DNA of 64,000 nt from Gnetum montanum (GCA_015680685.1 MNCI01026912.1:659300-723299); one strand, 5' to 3'; shown: positions 10,287-22,440, numbered from the stretch's first letter. Numbers and translations are program-made. The notes: a model not told the origin generated them from the sequence alone.

Positions 10287-11720
10287 TTATTGGATGACAA
10301 ATAAAAGTAAATCAAGCAAACAAAGAAATAGTAAAAATGTGAATGATGGTGTAAAACAAAAATAAGAAATATTGAAAAATGTGCAAAACAAAAATGTGTA
10401 AAAAAATGTGTAAAACAAAAATTCAAAAAGGACCGAGGGCTTAGAATGTTGGCATAGGTGGCCATCTCCTCCATGACTAAGTTGAAAGGAGGAGATCTGA
10501 AATCGTGAGTAGGGTTGTCCACCAATAGAGGTAGCATGTGTACTGGCTATCCTAAGCTCATGGAAAGGTTTGGTTTGTTGCACGTTGACCAACAATTTGT
10601 TGTCCAGACTCTCAGGTTTGTATATTGTCATGGCCCCCAAAGGAAAAGTTGCATAAATAATATGAGGTCCTTCCCACAATGTTTGAAATTTAGTACGTTG
10701 TGGCACATGTGTGGGATTCCAGTAGAGAACCTTATCTTCTGGTTGATATTTAACTTTCCTAATTCTTAGGTCATGACGTTGTTTATTGAATGCCTTGTGC
10801 AATTCATTAGATAACAGGGTAGCTAGTCAATTTTCAACTAGCAAGTTAAGGGTTACTAACCATTGTTTCTATGCTAGATCAAGGTCAAGGTTGAGGTTAC
10901 ATGTTACGGATAGTGTACGGATCTCAGTTTGAATAGAAAATATCGAAAGCTTCCTGTACACTAACTCATAGGGAGAGTAACCTGTAGGGAGTTTCCATGT
11001 GGAGCAGTATGCCCAAAGAGCATTTTAGTTTAGTGCTCCAGTCTTGCCTATACTTGCTAATAGTTCTTGTCAATATTTTCATAATCTCCTTATTGGTAAC
11101 CTCTGCTTGACCATTTGGTTGGGGGTGGTATGGTGTAGTCAATTTATGCTCAACCCCTAATCATTGCATTAATTTCCAAAAAGTTGTACCTATGAAGTGT
11201 GTACCATTATCTGAAATAAGTGCATGTAGCACACCAAACCTGTTCACAATTTGTTGTTGAACAACTCATGCAACTGTAGATGATGTACAATCTTTAATAG
11301 TAGCTACTTCAACCCATTTTGTTAGGTAGTCAACAACAACTACGATATAAGCTTTTCCACTGGACATTGGTGTAATGGGCCTCATAAAATCAATTCTGCA
11401 TATGTCAAAGGGTTCTAATGGTTGAATCCATTGTTGTGGATCCTCCATTCTAGCAGTCATTCCCCCATCACGTTGATAGCATTCACAAGATTGGACAAAT
11501 TGATGGGCGCCTCGAAACAATGTAGGCCAATAATATCCTACTAGCAAGATCTTAATGGCTATTCATCTCCCAGCATAATGGCCCCCACAAGGACCCTCAT
11601 GAGCATCTTAGAGAACTTGCAGTTGATCTATATTAGGAACACACCATCGAACCAAGCCATCGGGACACACTTTGTAAAGTTGCCCATTGATCTCCATAAA
11701 GTATTTGGCTTGGTGAAGAA
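10287..11720 (-). pseudogene. Integrase of element C
   Basis: Integrase inserts element cDNA into host DNA. Visible parts: an HHCC zinc-finger region (DAHEGPC about 11,600, CECYQRDGG about 11,465), the catalytic core with DFMRPITPMSSGK (first Asp, about 11,390) and SDNGTHF (second Asp, about 11,200), then PNGQAEVTN carrying the Glu (about 11,110). The C-terminal part reads DKVLYWNPTHVPQRTKFQTLWEG without a chromodomain. After LSHGGDGHLCQ the frame stays open through a T-rich stretch that would encode about 45 hydrophobic residues (10,420-10,287). Stops and shifts between 10,800 and 11,270 break it. Confidence 0.8.
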
Positions 11721-13440
11721 ACTATTGTTTCTTCTTAAGGTTTAACTCTTGTGGTATTTGTTGGGTGACGAGATAGGTAAGAATGCTACTGTACCAGTTT
11801 GTCTCCATGGGTAATTGATTATTCACTACACCAGCAAAGAGGAATTCATCAGGGAAATGATCAAAAATTGGATACTCATCCTCATTGTTGTCCCATCGCA
11901 ACCAAGATAAATGATCAGCAACTACATTCTCGGTGCCTTTGCAATCAATCATTGTTAAATTGAACTCTTGTAGGATTACAAGCCATCGTATGATACAAGG
12001 GCTTACCATTGGTTTATTCATGAGGAACCATATTGCACTATGATCTGTATGTATATATACTTTATGTCCCAATACATAGTGTCTAAAATTTTTTAGTGCA
12101 AACACTACAGCCATTAATTCTTTCTCTATGGTAGTGTAGTTGAGTTGTGCACTAGTGATACTTCTACTTGCACAGTGGATGTAATAAGGACGCTTTTCAT
12201 CATCTAACTATGTAAGTACGCTCCTAAGGCATAGTTGGACATGTCAGTCATGATATGGAATGGTTTGGACTAGTTAGGAGCTTGTAGAATGGGTGTTTCT
12301 ACTAGCTTCTGTTTCAGAGTTTGGAAAGATAATTCACATTTCCTAGTCCATTCGAAAGGTACGTCCTTTTTTGTTAATTCTAGCAATGGTTTGGCAACCT
12401 TTGAAAAGTTCTCAATAAATCTCCTATAGTAGCCAGTGTATCCAAGGAATGATTGAATATCTTTGACAATTTTCGATTTACAGGTAATTCCTTGAATAAC
12501 TTTGATTTTCTTGGGATCTACCTCTATCCCTGTGTGTGAGATTTTGTGCCCTAGTACTACGCCTTCTTGGACCATCAAATGGCATTTTTTCTAGTTGAGC
12601 CTTAAATTGGTTTCTACACATCTTTTTAACACTTGCTCTAACCGTTCCAAGGCTTAATCAAAGTTTTCTCCATAAGTCGTCCATAAAGACCTCCATGCCA
12701 TTCCCTATCTTCTATTGAAATATGCTTAAAACTAGTCGTTGAAATGTTGCAGGGGCATTGCACAAGCCAAACGGCATCTGTTTGTATGCAAACGCTTCCC
12801 AAGAACTGGTGAACGTAGTCTTGACTTGGTCTTTTAGGGCTATTTGTATTTGGTTATATCCACTATATCCATCCAAAAAACTGTAATAGCGAGCCCTGTG
12901 ATGGTGTCTAAAACTTGGTCGACAAATGGCAATGGAAAGTGAACTTTGAATGTTGCCATATTTAGTAACATGAAATCTATGCACATCCTTCATTCGCCTC
13001 CCTTTTTAGGCACAATAACCCATTTTCTATAAGCAATGGGGTATATGAACCTAGCCTTGAGAAGCTATTCGATTTCTTCCTTAACTACTTGCTTCAGCTT
13101 TGGGTTCAATCGTCTCTGCAGTTGTCTTTGAGGCTTCATGGAGGGGTCAATGTAAATAAGGTGCTAGCATATCCTAGGATCTATTCCAATTAATTCAGGA
13201 TATGACCAAGCAAAGGCTTCCGACCATTTATTTATCACCTTTAGCAGTCTCTCTTTTTGTTGCGGAGCAAGCTTTGCGTTAATAATTACCGATTTTCCAT
13301 TTTTAAGGAACATGTATTCCATACCAGTGGGAAATGGTTTCAACCCAAGGGGCTCCTACTTACATTGCTCAGGGATTTCCAACTTCCCCCAGTTGATATT
13401 TTCAAGGCTAAGACTTGGAATTTGGCGGTGGGCTTGCTCT
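11721..13440 (-). pseudogene. Reverse transcriptase and RNase H of element C
   Basis: RT copies the element RNA and RNase H removes the template. RT shows SFLDGYSGYNQIQIALKDQ and PFGLCNAPATFQRLVLSIFQ (about 12,900-12,720), then VFMDDL with the catalytic Asp pair (about 12,700-12,683), followed by the thumb/connection QSFLGYTGYYRRFIENFSKV (about 12,450). RNase H follows: MTDMSNYALGA (about 12,240), YIHTDHSAIWFLMNKP (about 12,040) and GTENVVADHLSWLRWD (about 11,930). Several stops lie between these blocks, so the polyprotein is broken. Confidence 0.85.
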
Positions 13441-13598
13441 AATGCATCTATGCTATAAATATAAGTGCAAGTCAGACCCTCAGTTGGTTCCATGCATATG
13501 ATTGAACTACTTTCTTGATCAGCTGTCAACCACTGGGTGTCTTCCTATTGTTTGGCTACTGCATACAGGCATCTTTGTATGTTGATCACTTGTGCACA

Positions 13599-14150
13599 CT
13601 AATTACATGCAGGCAGTGCTAAACTTTGCACAAACCATGACCTCTGCACGCAATTACACCCCGTGTCACTATATGTGATGCATGGAACTTTTTTCTTCTT
13701 AATCTTTCCAAATGTATTTTCCTTTGATATTTCTAGGGAAAAATCACGGATTCCTAGGCATGTGTCGATGGTGCTTAGCCATGCCCTTCCCATTATGATT
13801 GGGAAGTCCCCCTTATCGTTGTTCACCTGAATCACTAGGAAGTTAGTTGGGTACGACCACCCACAAACAGTGGTAATAATGTCCTCCACTAGTCCCAATG
13901 GAACAGTGATGTACTAGTTAGCCAACTCTATACGGATGTTGCTCTTTTTCAATGGAGGTAGGTTCTAGGCCTTGTACATTTCTTGAGAGATTAAATTGAC
14001 ACTAGAACCTGAATCCAAAAGAGCTTTGCATGGCTCATTCCCAACGATTTGTACGTATATCAAAGGACTCCCAGGATCAGAAAATTTCCTAGAAAGATGG
14101 CTAGCTTTGATCCAATCGGTGACGACATGTGTTAGCATGATCGTATGCAT
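13599..14150 (-). pseudogene. Aspartic protease of element C
   Basis: A retropepsin that would cleave the Gag-Pol polyprotein. The catalytic loop is visible as CKALLDSGSSVNLISQEMYK (about 14,030-13,970). Downstream are VPLGLVEDIITTVCGWSYP and the flap-side string GDFPIIMGRAWLSTIDT (about 13,800). A stop separates the two halves near 13,965. The catalytic DSG is still present here, whereas element F has lost it. Confidence 0.8.
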
Positions 14151-14289
14151 TGAGTGCAGTGGTTGGGTTGAGTTTTGATTGATACTAAGGCGTCTAAGGA
14201 ATTAGCCCCTTGTGATTGCAAGGGCTTGGTTGGACTATTGGTTCTAAAGAAAGGTCTTTTCTTTATGCGGTTGTTGAAACCAACAATAG

Positions 14290-16679
14290 GTTAAGAGTTA
14301 ACAGCCCTTGTGGGATTATGTTGTTGCGGCTGGGTAGGGAGTTCACCTCGCATCATAGGAGCAGGTGGTAGTGGAGCTATTGGTGAAAGAGATGCAACCG
14401 AATGAGAAAGATGATATGCTTGCAGAATATCACCCCTAGAAGAGGGAGTCCCATAATACTCACGGGCTTGGTAGTGATGTTGAGGAGTATCGTGACCAAT
14501 AGAGTCAGGTGGAGAGATTGGGTGCTGCACATAATATTCATATGGGTGAGGTTGTCGATAAGGATATTGTTGCCTTGGTGGTGGCATTTCCCATGATTGT
14601 GGGTGCTACCACTGTTGATATTGCTCAATCAGTTGTGGTGGAGTTCCACTTGGATAATACGTTAAGGGTTGGTGGAACTATCTTAGGTTACCTTGGGGGT
14701 AAGGTAACCTTCAGGGTGTTTGCCATTTGTTCAATCATGGGTTGAGTGCATACATCCCAGACTTCTGCAGATGTGAGATTACATAGCAACATCCCTTAGG
14801 ATGGTCATATTGACATATCTCATATCCACTATCATTGTCTGTTTCCGAATCCACAACCTCTTCAATGATGGAAACTTTGTCGTTACCCTTGCTACGTGCA
14901 TATTCAGCTTCTCCCTTTTTCTTTTTTCACTACCTTGCTCTCTAGACTCCTCTACTAATTTAAGGACAGTTTGAAATCTATTATCTAGGGAATCCCACAT
15001 TTGGTCTACCTTTTCCGATACTTCTGATGTCAACTTTTGGATAGACCGAGTTTTCCTATTCACCATCTCTTCGAGTAGTGACTCTTCTTCATCCTCACAA
15101 AATCTTACTCCCCTCTTCCGGAGGGAAGGATCTCTGTTATACTCTTCCACACTTTTTCTCTTCGGTAGCTCACCTTCTTCCTTAGCAACTTGGTCCAATA
15201 GTCTTTGAATTTTATGGGACCTAAGCTCGGATAGTCTTCCTTGGGCATAAGTCCCAAGGGTTCTTCTCATTTCATGCCTAAGCCCATCTACGAGATGGCA
15301 CAGTTGATCCCTTTGCAAATAACCATGGCCAGGACAACAATGTAATAGTGCATAATATCAGCCCATGGTAGCATCCAAGGGTTCATGTCCTCCTTGTTTC
15401 CATCCTTGGATTTTCTTTCACAAGTTAGACACTCAGGAGTACGTTTGGTACTTGTTATTGCACAGTTCTATCATAGTACTCCACCTACAAATGGATTCTG
15501 GTCCTATGGACTGATACCAGCTTTTCGCTTCTTTAACTAGTGTCCGTGGGAACAACTTAAGTTTTTTCCATTCATTCTCTATGTTTTGTAAGGCACATGC
15601 ATCATGGAATGCTTGTAAGTGATTCTAAGAATCAGTGTTGTATCTCCCCTTTCAAATCGTGGAATTTTGTTCATATCTAATCTCTTGATCCTACTATCTT
15701 TTTGGTGTCTTGTTGGAATTCTAATAGCCTTAGTTATGTCTAACATACTTCGAGTAGCAAGTAGGGGTTCATCGTGATCGTCTCGTCCATGGCGTCTATG
15801 ATGCCTACGTTGTTCCTTACTCTCCCTTCTTCTATGTTGTGATTCTCTAGAGTACCCTCATCCCCTTTCCTGGCTATTTCGTCTATGACTTCCACTTTGC
15901 CTACCTTTATCCCCATGGTCTTTTTCTTTATGACTGTGTCTGGATACTGAAGGAGAGGGTGAAGGAGAGGATGAAGGGGAAGAAGAAGGAGAACCATCAT
16001 CGTGATGGTGCCTGCTACCTTCTCTTCGGCGGTCTCAACCTCGATCGCGATTGCTATCAAAATGTCCACCTTTATCATGTGTCTGTGTCCCTTTTTCGAA
16101 TCCTCTATACCCGTGGCTATTAGAACCTGGGTTATGAATAATGGAATGAAGGTTTTGATACACAACCCCTTGGCCAAAGTCAAGGGGAGGAACATCGTTG
16201 TGTGGGCAACTACCTGAGGCAAGTTCACCACCCTCATTTTCACTTAAGACATGTCGGACATCCTGGGACCACTTACCCTTCAAAAACTTATGATGTCTCT
16301 CCTGTTGCAAGACCCTTTGACATTGTGCCTCCATGGGATGGTATTCTCTCAAGTCATGGTCTTGCACAACATATTATGCATGTAAGTGTTGTATGCCAAT
16401 TTGTGTGAGAGCACAAAAAAGCATGCTTGGGACAGAACGATCGGGAGATAACACTATGTTACCTTCTAAGTCTCATCAACGCAGTTGCTCATCTTGATGG
16501 AGGATCAAGATGAAGTTTGGTATATACTCATCAGGATGAATATATACCACTTGAAACTGTTGAGGGACTAGCGGATCAACGTCATGTGTATTATGCTGCT
16601 GATTGTTTCCTATTTCAGACCTAGGCAGTGAAGCGCTTTCGTACGAAGAAGGAGACATACTTGTCTGTTCAGTGTGCAA
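14290..16679 (-). pseudogene. gag of element C with SR-like region
   Basis: Long gag type. N-terminal segment: VVYIHPDEYIPNFILILHQD (16,600-16,500). An arginine/serine/aspartate/histidine-rich stretch follows at about 16,080-15,780 (RRREGSRHHHDDGSPSSSPS, then RRRESKEQRRHHRRHGRDDH), leading to PLLATRSMLD. The gag domain is at about 15,700-14,900 (GLRHEMRRTLGTYAQGRLSE), then a degraded zinc knuckle EICQYDHPKGCC in which the first Cys is replaced by Tyr, and a Pro/Gln/Tyr-rich tail (14,620-14,290). In-frame stops occur, for example inside the SR-like region. Confidence 0.75.
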
Positions 16680-16770
16680 TGTATTATTTTCGTTTTCTCA
16701 ACCAACCCTAAGGGTTCATTCCAACGATGTGAATGATTTCCTAAGTTCTAATTAGCACACAAACAACTAA

Positions 16771-16790
16771 GTCCCCGGCAATGACACCAA
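16771..16790 (-). other. Primer binding site of element C
   Basis: The minus strand reads TTGGTGTCATTGCCGGGGAC beside the LTR. All but two bases fit the tRNA-Asp-type site TGGCGCCGTTGCCGGGGA, the best preserved primer site in the window. Confidence 0.8.
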
Positions 16791-17599
16791 TGATGAGTGA
16801 CAAGGTACCCCTATGCTCAACCATACGAATACGAGCGTTTCACGCACGATCCAGTCGAATTCCAAGGACTAAGTGCTTATGCGCGCCTCTGTGGAACAAG
16901 GACGGGTTGGTTAATCGTTGTCTTCCCAAACTTACTTGTATGTCACAATTGTATGGTTAAGTAAGCTTGAGGCATATGATTTTTATATCTTTTATGTTTT
17001 TATGTCCTATGCTAATAAGGGGGGAGAGAGATAACTAAGTGACTAATTTAACTTAACTACTCATTAACTAAGTTCTAACTAATCCTAACACCAACACCTG
17101 TTCCCACTTGTCGTACACATCCTAAACTAGTGCAACGCTGCTAGGATTACCAAATGCTAATTGTTACTGGGTTACCAAATGTTACACACATACTTGAAGC
17201 GGTTGTACTAAGTGTATTTACTTAAGAAAGTGTAGGGTGAGAGAAGATAGTAATTAACTAGGAAAGTAATTAATAACATCAATTAACACTAATTAATCTA
17301 TTCTGGATGCTGTAAGGTTTATCATAAAGTTCGTCTTTATTGCCGTACACAAGGTATGCTCAAGTACACAATATTCAAATAAAGATCCATTCACTTTATG
17401 ACTGCTACTACGGGCACGCAGAAATAATTCTAACTCTAGGAGGGAGAAAAGGCAAGAGTTCGGCTAAGGGTCTAACTAACTATTGCAAAACCAAGTGCAC
17501 CCGCCTCTTATTTATAGGCAAGGAGATAGGTCTCGATATCAGGTATCCGACATCACATGGTAGGCTCTGATATTGCGGATGCGATATCACGATTCATCA
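16791..17599 (-). repeat. 5' LTR of element C
   Basis: It starts TGATGAGTGA and ends GATTCATCA, about 809 bp. The minus strand has GATATC-type palindromes in U3 (17,590-17,530), a TATAAATAAGAGG box (about 17,516-17,504) and AATAAAG (about 17,340). The right flank has no polypurine or ORF3-side sequence, so this is the outer end of the array. Confidence 0.85.
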
Positions 17600-19380
17600 C
17601 CCCTCAAATTAATAATTTTACCATATGGGCAAGATAAATTATCTATGACCAACTCATTAAATTACTTGAGAAGACCAAACAGGTGTTAAGTCTACGATCA
17701 TTAATCATTGTAGCACCTTATCTCTAGTGGCTTTAAAGACCTAGAAATCACTCTTAGAGGGAACTCTCATGAAGTTAAATGTTGCTTTTAATCAAGTCCT
17801 AATCTAAAGGTCAAAATCTTATTTCACCATGGACACACCCATGTTCATTATGCAACTAATGAAAAATGTATGGATTTGATTATTTAGTGTGACAAGAGGT
17901 ATCAAAGAGAGGTTTTTGGTAATGTCAAATTTGAGAACTTACTTTACATATGTATAGGAAATGAAGGAAACCAAGCCAAATTCTTGGGCTTCTACATGAA
18001 TTTGTGATACTTCACTCAATCTAACTCTATCAATGGTCAGATTGTGGAATAATCAAGAATAAATGGCATTGAAGTGGTGATGCTACCTTGCATCTCTAAA
18101 GGGAGACTTGGAGAGTTATCCTTAATGTTTGGGCATGTAATGGTGAAGGGAACCAACAAAAACCCCTTATGGAGTATGGCAAATACTCTCATGCTCCAAT
18201 GAGCTATGCTAACTAGGGATCCAATGGATACTAGAATTCCCTTTCCTTCCTCTCTTCATTCAAGTTCTCCATCTTTCTCTTTCTTGTTGCAACATCTCTA
18301 ATTCAAAATTGTGCGTGAAGTCAACTATGATGAAGCAAAGAATGAGATTTGGTCATCCAAGGGGTGGACTCACATTTAATATTGATGTATCACTAGTTGT
18401 TAGGAATCCACATGTGTCTCATCAACAAAATTCGCAAAGGAAAAATGGACATTAGCCTACTATAGGAAAGACCCACTTGCAAATTTTTCGTAGCTCCCAC
18501 TTACAAATTCTTGGTAGCTCAACATTGCAAGTGAGAAAGACCAATGCAATAATTCCCTATGAAATGGCAATGGTTGCATAATAGAAAACACTTGATTGGT
18601 CTCATGCTTCAATGCAATAATTTCCTATGAAATGGCAATGGTTGCATAATAGAAAGCACTTGATTGATCTCATGCTTTATCACAACTACTTTATAATTCT
18701 TAACAGTAACCAATGACAACTCATCCCTTGCAAATTTTAATTATCTGCCTATTTAGATGTATAGTTATTCAAATATTTAATGATTTTAGTTCAAGTTAAT
18801 CCCAAATATCTACTTTCCAAAATGGGATTCAAATTTCCTTCAAGTTTTGGATTTAATGATAAAAAGCATGGTGATCTAATTCACCAAGAAATTTTTATAT
18901 AACTTTCATGCATTTTGGTTTGAGAATTTTAGTGACTAGGATGGCATTTTTAGTTTTTTTACTTAATATCTATTAATTTTCTTAAATATTATAGATTTTT
19001 TTGTTGCTACTTTTTATCTTTGTATGGTGCTTTTTTAGCTTTTTTTTGACACATTTCTTAAAAAACACAACAAAAAAATCATACCACTCCTCTCTTGGCA
19101 TGCAACACCACTTCCACCTTATCCTTTCTCTCCCCTACTTTCTTAATTTGATGCAAGTTTTTTTTCCAAGAAGCAAGTTGTTCCTTGCTAACTCGGTGGT
19201 AAGGCTTGTGCTCCCTAGATGTCTCTACCAAGTCGTAGGAAAAAGGATGAAAAGTCACGTATGATTTTTAATTTTATTGTATTTTACAAATTACCATGAA
19301 TTGGAATGGGCACTATGAAAATGTTTTACATGTTATCATTAGGTTTTATGCTTCTCAAGTGTTGCTACCGACATTTTGTG
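17600..19380. other. Flanking DNA with two short tandem duplications
   Basis: No gene or element recognised. A 68-bp unit is repeated head to tail at 18,543-18,610 and 18,611-18,678 with three or four differences. A shorter imperfect pair (about 24 bp, AAATTTTTCGTAGCTCCCAC and its copy) lies at 18,479-18,525. The rest looks like low-copy, AT-rich intergenic DNA downstream of RPS29. Confidence 0.6.
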
Positions 19381-20256
19381 TGGACATGAGATTCCAAGAA
19401 CTCACATGATTGCATATTCCAATTCTGCAAGCCACAGCTTCACGAGCTTGAAGAATCTCAAGCTTCAACGGTTGGACCAACAAATCAAAGACAAGGCGGG
19501 CGCATTCAAAACCATCAATTTTACCCAATCTAGTCAAATCTTCTTAACCAAGGAAACCCAAAGACCACCAATCTATAGAAGGTATGCACCAATGACAATC
19601 AAAGTAGAGACAAATGATCTACTTGAATATCTGACGTCGAATATGTTACAATTCGAGACAATTGTAGGAATGCTATTTTAGGAATGAATAACATTGAGAG
19701 ATTTCTTGAAGATGGACCCCGCTTCCATGTTGCAAAGAACGAACTTTTATGACTACAGTGCATCCATCGCATGGTAGCGACATATGCTGGAAAAATTCTA
19801 CAACAATATTGGCAAAGACATTTAAAAACTTTCGTCGATGGTATTGAGTCACTCATTTCCACCGAGATCATTGCACAAGTTAGTGCTGTGTCTCTTCTAT
19901 AATAGCATGGTCTGCAATACACCCATTTTGCATTGCATGCTCAGATGATAGCACAAGATTCGGGAAAGAATGGTGGCCCAAAGCATGCACAACCTCGTCT
20001 AAATTTCAAAAACAGGATCTTCAAAGGGACCTTCAATAAGCCAACAATAGAGGTGATATTGTCCACGCTTCCCTTGGAGATCCAAGGGAGCTTACAAGAC
20101 AATGTGCCACAACATTGTGCCCAAAAAACATCCAGGATCTCCAAAATCTCTGCTCGACCAGCGGAGGTCGTAGCAATGATACAAGGGTGGTACGAAGCCA
20201 TTGTCAAATCAATGTTGCATTCTTCCTATTCAAAGCCTTGTTGCAAGGGATGGTAG
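19381..20256 (+). pseudogene. Unidentified broken reading frame
   Basis: I do not recognise the product. One plus-strand frame has protein-like composition for nearly 300 codons, including VEYVTIRDNCRNAILGMNN, RFLEDGPRFHVAKNELL and HRMVATYAGKILQQYWQRH, but holds about eight stops, nearly all TGA or TAG where one C-to-T or G-to-A change from Arg, Gln or Trp would explain them. A second frame is protein-like around 20,050-20,260 (CQINVAFFLFKALLQGMVE), so a frameshift is possible. It could be a decayed exon, a processed pseudogene or an old transposon. It lies about 1.3 kb past the RPS29 stop. Confidence 0.3.
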
Positions 20257-21581
20257 AGTCACCATAAAGAATTCATGGGTCAAAAGGTAAAGAAATGGAA
20301 AGGATGCACCTTAACTCTTTAAGAGCATATTAAATATGAATAATTCCAAACATCGAGGTATGAGTTTGATAGCTTGTTGAGCAGTGTAGACTTCAAATTC
20401 GGCACAAGTATCTCCTAATCAATGACTGATCCATAATGTGAACCGACATAGAAGTAGATATGAATGCTTATTTCAAAATATGCTGGACTGGCTCTCGGTG
20501 AAAATATGCTGGAAGAATGCTAAAAAAAGTGTAGCGTAGCTCTTGAAAGATTTAACTATTTCAGAGAGTAATATTTAGTTCAAAGCTACAAATAAGCATA
20601 AAGAGCAGACTGAGCTAAACGCGCTAAATCTCAACATAAACTGCAGATATTCTGTTACTTTCAATTGTTGAATGTCCTGCTAATAAATTGTGTAATCAGC
20701 TTAAGATCCATGGCTTCACGCTTCATAAATAGATCCTGTGCTGCCAAGATCCAAAGCGTGGCACAGTTCGTTCAGTACTGATGTTTGGTCCTCTTTAATC
20801 TTGCCACTAGTACACCCTTTCCATACCTAATAGCTGCAAAAACTACTATTAGGAAATGATTCTAATAGTCGATAACTTACTTTTAGTTTCTGGTTGGTTC
20901 CCTTTACCTTTAAATCAAAAAGGTAGGGCTTTCAATCAAGAAACATTGCAGATACACTCAAGACCCGATTATGCTGTAACAATACATCTAATTCAAAAAA
21001 GCTGCTCCATTTCAAAGATCCACAACAAAAACCCTTAAAGATGTACGTCTAAAAGTCTGACTTGCGGAAAAATTGGACATGGTTTAATCACCCAAATTTG
21101 GTTACAAGCTACCAATAACATGAACCAGCTTTGATGGATTAACAGTTACCAATACGACAAAAAAAGAGGAGAAAAATAAAATGGATTAAGTATTTACAAC
21201 GGAAGTTGTAACCAGTATCTAAATGTGATATGAATAAACAATCAGTGACGGGACATGGATGTTAAACCACAACTAAAATTGCCATTTAAGACGAAGAAGG
21301 AACTGATTAGTTACGAACAGCACGAGGACAGCATTTGATCGAATATTCGATAATTATGAGCAACTGGTGGAAACTTACAGGAAAAAAAAGTTTACATTGA
21401 AACATGAATTATCAGTTGACAATGTCCGAACTGTTTATCCAATTCCAAAGGATCTCACACTAATCTAAATTGTCAAATTCAATAACTGATACATGAACAG
21501 AGAAGACTTCCAGAGAACCGAAAATATGCATCGAAAGCCACCGCTGCACTCAACGATACTGCACGAGAACCATACCGAAAC
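20257..21581. other. 3' side of RPS29, otherwise unassigned
   Basis: The first 200-300 bp on the minus strand below 21,581 are presumably the RPS29 3' untranslated region (T-rich end near 21,380). I see no gene or known repeat in the remainder. Confidence 0.5.
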
Positions 21582-22100
21582 TTACATATTCTGCGAAATG
21601 GACTTTAACAATGACATAGAAATTGATGGGAAATAAAGCAGTGTGCAAGAATTGGTGAAAAAAGAATCAAGTGTCTGATAAATAGAAGTAATAGGAACAT
21701 GGTACCTTGATGAAGCCAATATCTTTGGCGTAGCTGCGAAAGCACTGTCGACAGCACATAAGACCATATTTTCTGATGAGCCCATGAGGGTTTCCGCACA
21801 CGCGGCTGCTCCAATTAGAACATTCATCAATGCATTAAACACTGCCAACAATCTCAATCGAAATAAATGAAAGGAAACACAAAAAAGGTTCAATCCCAGC
21901 ACTGAAACGAGGAAAAAAACCATGACTAACAAATCCGCCATAAGAATGGAAGAAACTGTTCTAAAATTTAGACCTCCTCTGGATATAATTTTAGGGGACA
22001 AAGATCAATGCGATCGTTATCGTGACAAGGTAGCTTACCAGGACCGAGATCCAGGTCCATAGGTCTTTGGGTGAGAATTCCAGACAGTTGAATGACCCAT
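21582..22100 (-). CDS. RPS29: 40S ribosomal protein S29 (uS14), three coding exons
   Basis: Small-subunit ribosomal protein of the cytosolic ribosome. Coding exons on the minus strand: 22,100-22,039 ([19 protein letters not shown] plus the start of a Cys codon), 21,805-21,706 ([15 protein letters not shown], then [19 protein letters not shown]) and 21,590-21,582 (Asn, Met, stop). Total 56 residues, the normal length for plant S29. The zinc-binding cysteines are present at 21, 24, 39 and 42. Introns have canonical borders (CTG/GTAAGC and GCAG; AAG/GTACCA and TCGCAG). The final two residues are Asn-Met, where Arabidopsis S29 ends Tyr-Arg, so the last exon is the least certain part. The frame is intact and probably expressed. 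It is the only clear host gene in the window. Confidence 0.92.
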
Positions 22101-22440
22101 TGCTGTTGCTACTAATAACTATAGCGTGCCCTGAAAAACCTTCAAAAGTTTTACGCCAAAACAAGTTAATCCTAAGTGCACACAAAAGAACGTAGCTCCA
22201 TATGCTGAATCATTTCATAGATAAAACTTCAAGAAAAGAACCCCTGTAAGGAAATAATATGGTAACTGAAATCGCCAGCGAAAGAAAGCGGAAATGCACT
22301 TACCTGTGCGACTCCCGAGAATCAAGCCACAGCCCCTTCGATCTGCCCAAGCTTGTAAGAGAACGACCTCAAATCTCTGGTATGGCTCTTCGCACAAGTT
22401 TAAACCCTATTGCCCCGACGTTGTTAGGGTTTTGTGCTGG
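22101..22440 (-). promoter_or_regulatory. RPS29 5' UTR with intron and telo-boxes
   Basis: A noncoding first exon (22,304 to about 22,440) ends CGCACAG/GTAAGTG, and the second exon begins at 22,130 after TTTTTCAG, 30 bp before the ATG. Near the inferred 5' end the minus strand reads AAAACCCTAAC (about 22,434-22,424), and AGGGTTT follows about 20 bp downstream. These are telo-boxes, typical of plant ribosomal-protein promoters. The transcription start itself is inferred. Confidence 0.75.

Larger units (their letters stand above)
7664..17599 (-). mobile_element. Element C: Athila/Tat-like Ty3/gypsy retrotransposon with pol
   Basis: In minus-strand order: 5' LTR C, tRNA-Asp-like primer site, gag with an SR-like region, protease, RT, RNase H, integrase, spacer, a short ORF3 remnant and the shared LTR B. 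Span about 9.9 kb. The order RT, RNase H, integrase defines Ty3/gypsy (Metaviridae). The primer site, the RNase H string GTENVVADHLSWL and the extra 3' region point to the Athila/Tat group. Scattered stops in every domain mean it is inactive. Confidence 0.85.

Noticed and set aside
21605-22001. Long minus-strand frame with hydrophobic N-terminus over the RPS29 exons
   Set aside because: It runs through an intron and is out of phase with the S29 frame, which explains the exon sequence fully.
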